64,000 nucleotides of DNA, taken from contig CANNZV010001842.1 of the NCBI GenBank assembly GCA_947561585.1, positions 84,867 through 148,866 of the forward strand, written 5' to 3'. Of the stretch, positions 58,495 to 64,000 are shown one piece after another. This DNA comes from Caprella mutica (lineage: Eukaryota > Arthropoda > Malacostraca > Amphipoda > Caprellidae). The translations under genes were made by a program, and so were the position numbers. Numbering within the stretch: position 1 is the stretch's first letter; each line of letters begins with the position of its first letter. The notes below the pieces were generated by a model. The model did no database searches. It was not told the DNA's origin and saw nothing but the letters and a program-made list of their open reading frames with translations.

Positions 58495-58850
58495 TTTGAC
58501 CTCTGCTTGGAATAAAAAGCCATATCGCTGACGTCAAAAGGAAAGGAACACGAAGAAACAGTCAGAAAAGAAAATGGCTCAGTGAACATTGAACAATATC
58601 CCCAACCACCTGTCGGTACAAATGCTCAGAGATGCAGAAAAGCTACTCTGTGGATATGCAGTCATTTACCAAGAAATGTGTAGGAAAAAGACACAAGCAC
58701 CAGTATCTGCATTCACACACGAAAGATGAAAATGAAAAAGTTATGGAAAACTAATCCTACATACCAGAAAAATCTAAAACTTCTCAGTTGAAGAGCATAC
58801 ATGACTCTATCGCTATTTTCTAAAACTGCAACTAGTGTTGAAAAAATGAT
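58495..58850. repeat. dispersed repeat, copy 3 of 3
   Basis: Shares CATATCGCTGACGTCAAAAG, CAGTCAGAAAAGAAAATGGC and the CTATCGCTATTTTCTAAAAC block with the copies at 4880 and 22560. Its 3' part takes part in the tandem duplication below. Confidence 0.5.
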
Positions 58851-59029
58851 AAGCATGGTAAATATATAAAAATAATCCATATTACAGCAGTTCTGAGCCC
58901 AAAGACATCACCTTACATGACTCTATCGCTATTTTCTAAAACTGCAACTAGTGTTGAAAAAATGATAAGCATGGTAAATATATAAAAATAATCCATATTA
59001 CAGCAGTTCTGAGCCCAAAGACATCACCT
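58798..59029 (+). repeat. exact 116-bp tandem duplication
   Basis: 58798-58913 and 58914-59029 appear identical base for base. The unit starts TACATGACTCTATCGC and ends AAAGACATCACCT. Either a very recent duplication or an assembly artefact. Confidence 0.9.
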
Positions 59030-59194
59030 CTTTCTCTAACACTCACAACAGACAATTCATGATTGAGCCCCTGAGGGAAAATATTCATTTATCACCTTCA
59101 AAAATTTAATTATCGATGAAGGGTAAAAACTTATTTTCTAATGAATAATATATAAAATTAGAAACTGAAATTGCTTGTCTGATTCAAAAGTATT

Positions 59195-59870
59195 GCAAAT
59201 CTAAACCAATATAAACTTTGTTGGATCGTCCTTGAGCGGTGAAAAACATTCATCACCGCTCGTTACCGTTCTCAGAAGTTGGTCCTTCGTCAAAGCAACG
59301 CCATATACGCTTGGCCACCGCTTATGTTCCATCACCGCTCTGAAGTGTTTGAGTTTTTCAAAATGTTGCAAGCGTTGAGGAGCGGTAGTTTTCCTTTTAC
59401 AAAGTACACTACCTCTATAACACCACCCATCCAAAGTTTAGCTCTGCTAGACTCAAGCTCGTGGACGCTTTATTCCGCTAGGCCAATGCAGAAATCCCGA
59501 ACGGTGCTCCGTGATTCAAACGTTTTCAACTGCCTTATCAAAGTTTATGCAACATTAAATCACCACCCGGGCAATGCTGGTGAAACAGCGGTGGTTCAGC
59601 ATTCAAGATTCACGTATTTGCTTCTACAATGTTGCCAAAACTTGTATGGGTTTTAGTTGCGGTGGGGAACTTTTCGAAGCGGAAGGCTACTGCTTCTCAA
59701 CGCTCGTAATATTTTGTGCAGTTCAAAACTTTCGGATCGGTAGGAGTGATCATAAGCTGTGGTCGAGGGTATACGGCGTTGCCTGAACTGGGCCAACTTC
59801 TGGTGAGCTTTAACAATTTTTTGTCCTCGCTTCAGGAACACTTTAGCAAAGTTCCTCCGATGTGTCACGC
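59195..59870. mobile_element. MITE with ~190-bp imperfect TIRs
   Basis: The left arm (59209-59410) and the reverse complement of the right arm (59650-59862) share AACTTTG, CAGAAGTTGG, CAACGCC(A/G)TATAC and a CTTATG block. Relatives at 6180-6519 and 20435-20606. Open frames (for example 59279-59656) reflect the higher G+C of the arms and have no known domain. Confidence 0.7.
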
Positions 59871-60210
59871 CTTCAAATGATGAGCATCAACTATCGATTA
59901 TCATACTATCTTACTAACTGATAGTATGAAACGGGTAGCTAATTGCGTCAATAATTTAGTGCATGAAAATTCAATTGATATTAATTCAAATGATGCCAAA
60001 CAGTTTTTCGTTTTGTGCTACGCAATGTAGTTATTATTTCATTAGAATTTGATATACGATGAAATATGTGGGTTAACCACTATAAACAAAATTGTTAAAT
60101 AACTGTTCCTGTAGTTACTCACATGTGAAAAAAATTACGAGAGATACACGACTAGCGTTATAGTTTAGCCCAGTAGTTTTTATAAATATAGTTATTTCGT
60201 CGAAGGCCTT

Positions 60211-60481
60211 ATAGTTCAAATAATCTTTAATCCAAATGTAATTTTTATTAATACGATGTAGTTTGATTCGTGCTATCTTTAAAAATTCGAAGATAATTCA
60301 CTAATCGGCCTCTAAGTAGTTATAATTTTTTTACTAATTGGCATCTTTTTGCAATACTACAAGAAGGCGGACCTTATTCTAAGCAACGTGTCAAATCTCA
60401 AAATTTTAACTGAAAACTCCACGGTTTTTGGATCTAAAATTCAAAGTGATCTCGTTTATTGTTTCCCTGATAATACATACA
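60211..60481 (+). repeat. ~275-bp direct repeat, unit 2
   Basis: Second copy of 57644-57918, same orientation, 2.57 kb apart. The interval between them holds a foldback fragment, a dispersed repeat and a MITE. Confidence 0.7.
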
Positions 60482-60660
60482 ATACTTCACTTGCCATAAT
60501 AAAATGTAAACTAACAATATAAACAATGTTTTAACTATTATTAACTATAAAAATAAAGTAAAAACCTTTGAATATACCATAATCTATTAATGAAACAGTC
60601 ATATGAAACAGATAAATCCTTCATTCATCGTATAATTAAGACCTAATAACATTATTTAAT

Positions 60661-60783
60661 AGTGCGGGTTTAAATGACCCGCACGGTCCACCTAGGAAGT
60701 TCGTTTTTGCGGTCCACCTAGTTTCAGGGGGCGTATGGCCAACTGCCATGCAGGCAACTGCCATGCGGACAACTTCCATGTAA
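60661..60783. repeat. hairpin and foldback family B end fragment
   Basis: GCGGGTTTAAATGACCCGC (60664-60682) is a perfect-stem hairpin, followed by GGTCCACCTAG twice. From about 60732 come three 15-bp family B units (CAACTGCCATGCNGG). A LINE fragment is fused directly to them. Confidence 0.6.
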
Positions 60784-61496
60784 ATAAAATAAAAATATTA
60801 CAGAAAAGAGCAGTACGTTATGTGAATTTGGCACAGTATAATGATCATACTTATGAATATTTCAAGAATATGAAACTGTTACCTTTGGAATCTCTTTTTA
60901 AGTTCATTGTAGCAATTTATGCCTATCGCACACTTAATAATTGCAACTATGATGCAAGTTTATATGCTAAACTTGTTAGGCTAGAAGATCAACATACTTA
61001 TGAATCTCGCAATAATCATGATCTCATTGTTCCTAGATTTAATAAAGAAACTACTAAGAGGTGTTTGCACTATAATGTTGTAAAGATTTGGAATGCAATC
61101 CCTAATTGTGTGAAAGAATTAAATTTAGAATCGTTTAAGTCTAAGATGAAGGTTATGTTAATTAATGATGCGGATTGGATAAATGTTTGAGCTTTTTTGA
61201 AGGTGTGTGCACTAGTCTGTGATTTATCTTTATAGTTTTCTTGTACTTTTTGTATCATTTGATTTTATATTTTTGTATTTGTGTATATGTGATATTTTGT
61301 ACTTTGTCTTCTTGTCATTTACCTGAATCATATTTTATGTAGCACATCACATTCACGTTACTATTATGTTTTTTTTTATATAGGATACCTTAGAAGCAAT
61401 ATTAGCTTATTTAGGTCTTAAATCTTTTACATGTCTGGGTGGGGAGGATCCCTACTCCATCACTCTATTGTAAGGGATTTTTGTTAAATAAATAAA
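60784..61496 (+). pseudogene. LINE reverse transcriptase C-terminal fragment with 3' UTR
   Basis: Reads KIKILQKRAVRYVNLAQYND, then MKLLPLESLFKFIV and VVKIWNAIPNCVKELN to TGA at 61188-61190, the region after the polymerase core of CR1/Jockey-like LINEs. The 3' UTR contains GGATCCCTACTCC and ends GTTAAATAAATAAAT near 61496. The open frame starts inside the family B array (60735), so its first ~16 residues are minisatellite-encoded. It is a 5'-truncated copy; the ORF part has no internal stop. Confidence 0.8.
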
Positions 61497-62960
61497 TTAT
61501 CTCCTATACTCTTGCATTGTCTTTCTAGTTTAGTTCCAGTACTTTCAAGTGTAGATCACTGAATTGTTAACAAGTCTTTCAGTTGTTGAGGGCACCATGT
61601 TGTACCTGTATCCTCTCAGTATAGCACAATTTGTATAGCTGGATTATATTCATACCTTTATATTTGTATCTGATAAATTGAGTAGCAACATCATAATAAA
61701 ACTAACAGGGCCAACGACGTGATGACTTCTTTATTGACTACATTCTTATCATTTGATGAACAATATCTACTTTAAATATAATTGGTTACAGTATTTGTTC
61801 AACAGAGACTGAAATATTTTAGGATCAGTAACTGAGATAGATGAATCAGTATGAATCAGAGAGAACATTATTTTGCTATATGTTCTTCTTTTTCTTGAGT
61901 AGAATTGTTGTATACGGAGGTCCTTTGGTGATTTTATATAAGGGGGAATTTCTTATATAATACAATACATAGTTCCGATTACTGTTATCTTCTTCAGTAA
62001 ATTCTCAGCTAGTCTTACAGACGGGAAAAAGGTTGTCTGTAGTAACATTCTGTCCTGTACCAGAAAAAAGGACCATCAGTTCAAAAATGACGTACTGATA
62101 ATGATTTATCTTTGTGCCACTATCTATCTCTTTCAAATGAGGAAATCCATTTTCCAAATATTCACACGTCTCAATCACAAGTAACCTGAATTGTTACCGA
62201 TTTACCAGGTTCACCAGCCTTGTATTGAGTGATCCGATATCGTGAATTTGTTGAAAAGAGATGATCATCAATAGTTACGAAACTCTTGCCTCATGATTTG
62301 TTCATAGGTGTTGCCACAAAAAAATGTATTTATTTCATCATTTGTGAGCGTTCTTGGCAACACGTTTTCTGGTTTGGTTGTTTAGACAGTAATGAGTGTG
62401 CAAGTGCTAAACTATTATCACCCAAGTAATGTGCGACTCTGTTTAGACTTGTCAATTCATTATCTCAATTTGGCAGCACCCAAGTTAACGTTAAAATGAA
62501 ATTTTATGAGAGAAGGTGGAAATGACCCGCTGGGCTTTGGAGGTAAATGTTGAAATAACTCTTTAAATATTTTAGGAACAAATTTCAAATTTCTCATGAA
62601 TATTGACCTCGAATATTCATGAAAAGTCAGTCAATTTCATACATTTTGATGCACTTACATATGTAGAAATCTTACCGAGTTAAAAATAATTTGAGGGTTA
62701 AAATAACCCGCAAGTCCACCGAGCGTTAACTAAAGAAAGCCGTAACATTGGTACATTCAGAAAATATTACAACATTCAATATTATTCATTGGAAGGATAT
62801 AATTTATTTGAAAAATTACTTTTTATTTTTCAAAAACATAGAATATATTTACTACTGATCTGATTGATTATTTGTTCTGTCTTTATCATAAACACAATTT
62901 TAATATTTACATATTTAATATTTAATCATGAAAATGAAAATAAATGTTTTCAAAACTAAT
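61497..62960. other. no recognisable gene
   Basis: Contains TTAACG at 62485 and CGTTAA at 62724 bracketing ~240 bp with GACCCGC and GGGTTAAAATAACCCGC motifs, perhaps a piggyBac-like MITE. The ends do not match well enough to call. Confidence 0.4.
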
Positions 62961-62966
62961 AAATTA

Positions 62967-63130
62967 CAGTGGGGGAAGTGTTGATTGTAAAAGTATAAGT
63001 GGGGGAAGTGCTGGTTGGAAAAGAGTAAGTTGTGAAGTATTTGTTGGAAAATACTGTAAGTGGGAGATGTGATGATGGAGGAGGTGTCGATGGGGGGGGG
63101 GGGGTGGTGGTGTTGTGTTGGTGTGGGACG
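62967..63130 (+). repeat. G-rich ~30-bp minisatellite
   Basis: Units AAGTGGGGGAAGTGNTGRTT plus ~10 bases, about four diverged copies, then a 13-base G-run at 63092-63104 and GGTGG repeats. Strong G-strand bias; could form G-quadruplexes. Confidence 0.7.
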
Positions 63131-63675
63131 GTAAGGTAAACTGTGGAGCTAAAATATAACTTAGTTTAGGTAAAAGGTTGTATGGTGATAATATTCAATG
63201 GATGAAATGAACTAAAGCTACTAGAATAATTTCTTACATTGGATTTACTCCACAATTAACCTGTTTGACATAGTGGCACGATGATTTTTGTTGATTAGAC
63301 CAAGACCAAAACCTATTTGTTGATTACCCAATTCGGTGGTTTTTCTTCGGGTCCACCTAATAAATTCTAATTTGGTTAATGATTAATTTATTCAACTCAT
63401 ATAAGAATTAGTATTCATGCTACAGACTTGTAACATATTTAGGTAAGTCGTGACATGGTCGTGACACTCCACAGACATACAAAAAAATAATAATATGGAA
63501 ATTAATTAAGGGGATGATAAATGAATTAAATTATTGTTAGCCGTTTTTCTTTATTATAGTTTTATTCTAACTTCATTTAACTAAATGTACATATTTCTAT
63601 AATATGTTATGTTTATAATATATACACTAACAAAATTAATCATACTAGATGTGTGAACAGAAAAATATGAATTGG
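63131..63675. other. no recognisable gene
   Basis: Nothing recognised apart from one GGGTCCACCTAAT near 63349, similar to motifs at 60690. Confidence 0.45.
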
Positions 63676-63750
63676 ATTCAAATGACCGGGATTCAATTGA
63701 CCGGAGATGAAATCACTGGGAATCAAATAACTGGAGACCAAATGATCGTA
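63676..63750 (+). repeat. 15-bp minisatellite, candidate foldback end (family E)
   Basis: Five units of GATTCAAATGACCGG type with a strict 15-bp period. It looks like the left array of another foldback family whose remainder lies beyond the window. Confidence 0.55.
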
Positions 63751-64000
63751 TCTCATCATTAACAGAAACCGTAGATACCCTCAGTCACCTTATGGCATTA
63801 CAACATTCTCAGCTTTGGGGTGTAATGCATAGTAGAAGCCTATTTTAGATAGGGTTGCTGCCTCACACATAGTTGTGTTGTGTAAAGGGTTACATTATTT
63901 CTGTTTCTAAAGATGTGTCATATATTTTGAGAATTAGAAGAACACAATACAGTAAAGCATCTGAATAATAAAATTCTGCATTGTCTCGATATTGAACAAT

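Noticed and set aside
59279..59656. 125-codon frame and neighbours to 59868
   Set aside because: Within inverted MITE arms; not conserved between arms or with the copy at 6180-6519.
62485..62729. piggyBac-like MITE bounded by TTAA
   Set aside because: Both sides have TTAA(CG), but the inner ends do not form a matching inverted repeat.

Overview
This window is A+T-rich eukaryotic nuclear DNA built almost entirely of transposable elements (TEs) and short tandem repeats. The TE mix points to an arthropod, most likely an insect: Tc1/mariner elements of several clades, an I/Jockey-type LINE, CR1/Jockey-like LINE fragments, a decayed LTR retroelement, hAT-like and piggyBac-like miniature elements (MITEs). 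The species cannot be named from the sequence. There are no bacterial operons, rRNA, tRNA or CRISPR arrays. One 24-base run of N (42066-42089) marks an assembly gap.

Only two places look like host genes. At 18977-19186 two small exons joined by a 109-bp GT-AG intron give one continuous reading frame ending in TAA; the protein is not recognised. At 51398-51871 an exon behind a good splice acceptor resembles the S1/OB-fold part of the RNA-binding protein EIF1AD, but carries an in-frame TAG.

Layout. 0-10 kb: two decayed mariner elements with ~200-270-bp terminal inverted repeats (TIRs), inverted copies of a MITE, a LINE 3' end (minus strand) and two TIR elements without genes. 10.5-17 kb: a nested stack. 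A 23-bp minisatellite abuts the 5' end of a LINE with an intact ORF1. The LINE's ORF2 is interrupted by a mariner element and then by a foldback element; downstream lie a cluster of TGAGTCA sites and a Tc1-like DD37E element. 18-25 kb: inverted-repeat elements, the two-exon candidate gene, a maT (DD37D) element one base from an open transposase frame, and a 121-bp repeat array rich in AGGTCA half-sites that holds a MITE. 27-34 kb: minisatellites, a third long-TIR mariner copy, LINE ORF1 remnants, and an LTR retroelement (integrase, possible envelope-like tail) split by a near-palindromic mariner derivative. 34-42 kb: a hAT-like element, then a long stretch with no recognisable gene. 42-51 kb: a run of foldback elements. 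51-64 kb: the EIF1AD-like exon, two LINE remnants and several duplicated repeats.

The most striking pattern is a set of foldback elements whose two ends are inverted arrays of a short minisatellite. Three families have both ends (repeat cores CAATTGCTCGAA, GACAACTGCCATGCG and GACAATTGCCACCCG). Four copies have perfect 7-bp target-site duplications: TACCTAC, TATATAA, TTTATTC and TAGAAAC. The design and the 7-bp duplication recall the Galileo/Foldback branch of the P-element superfamily. No transposase for them is present, so that link is inference.
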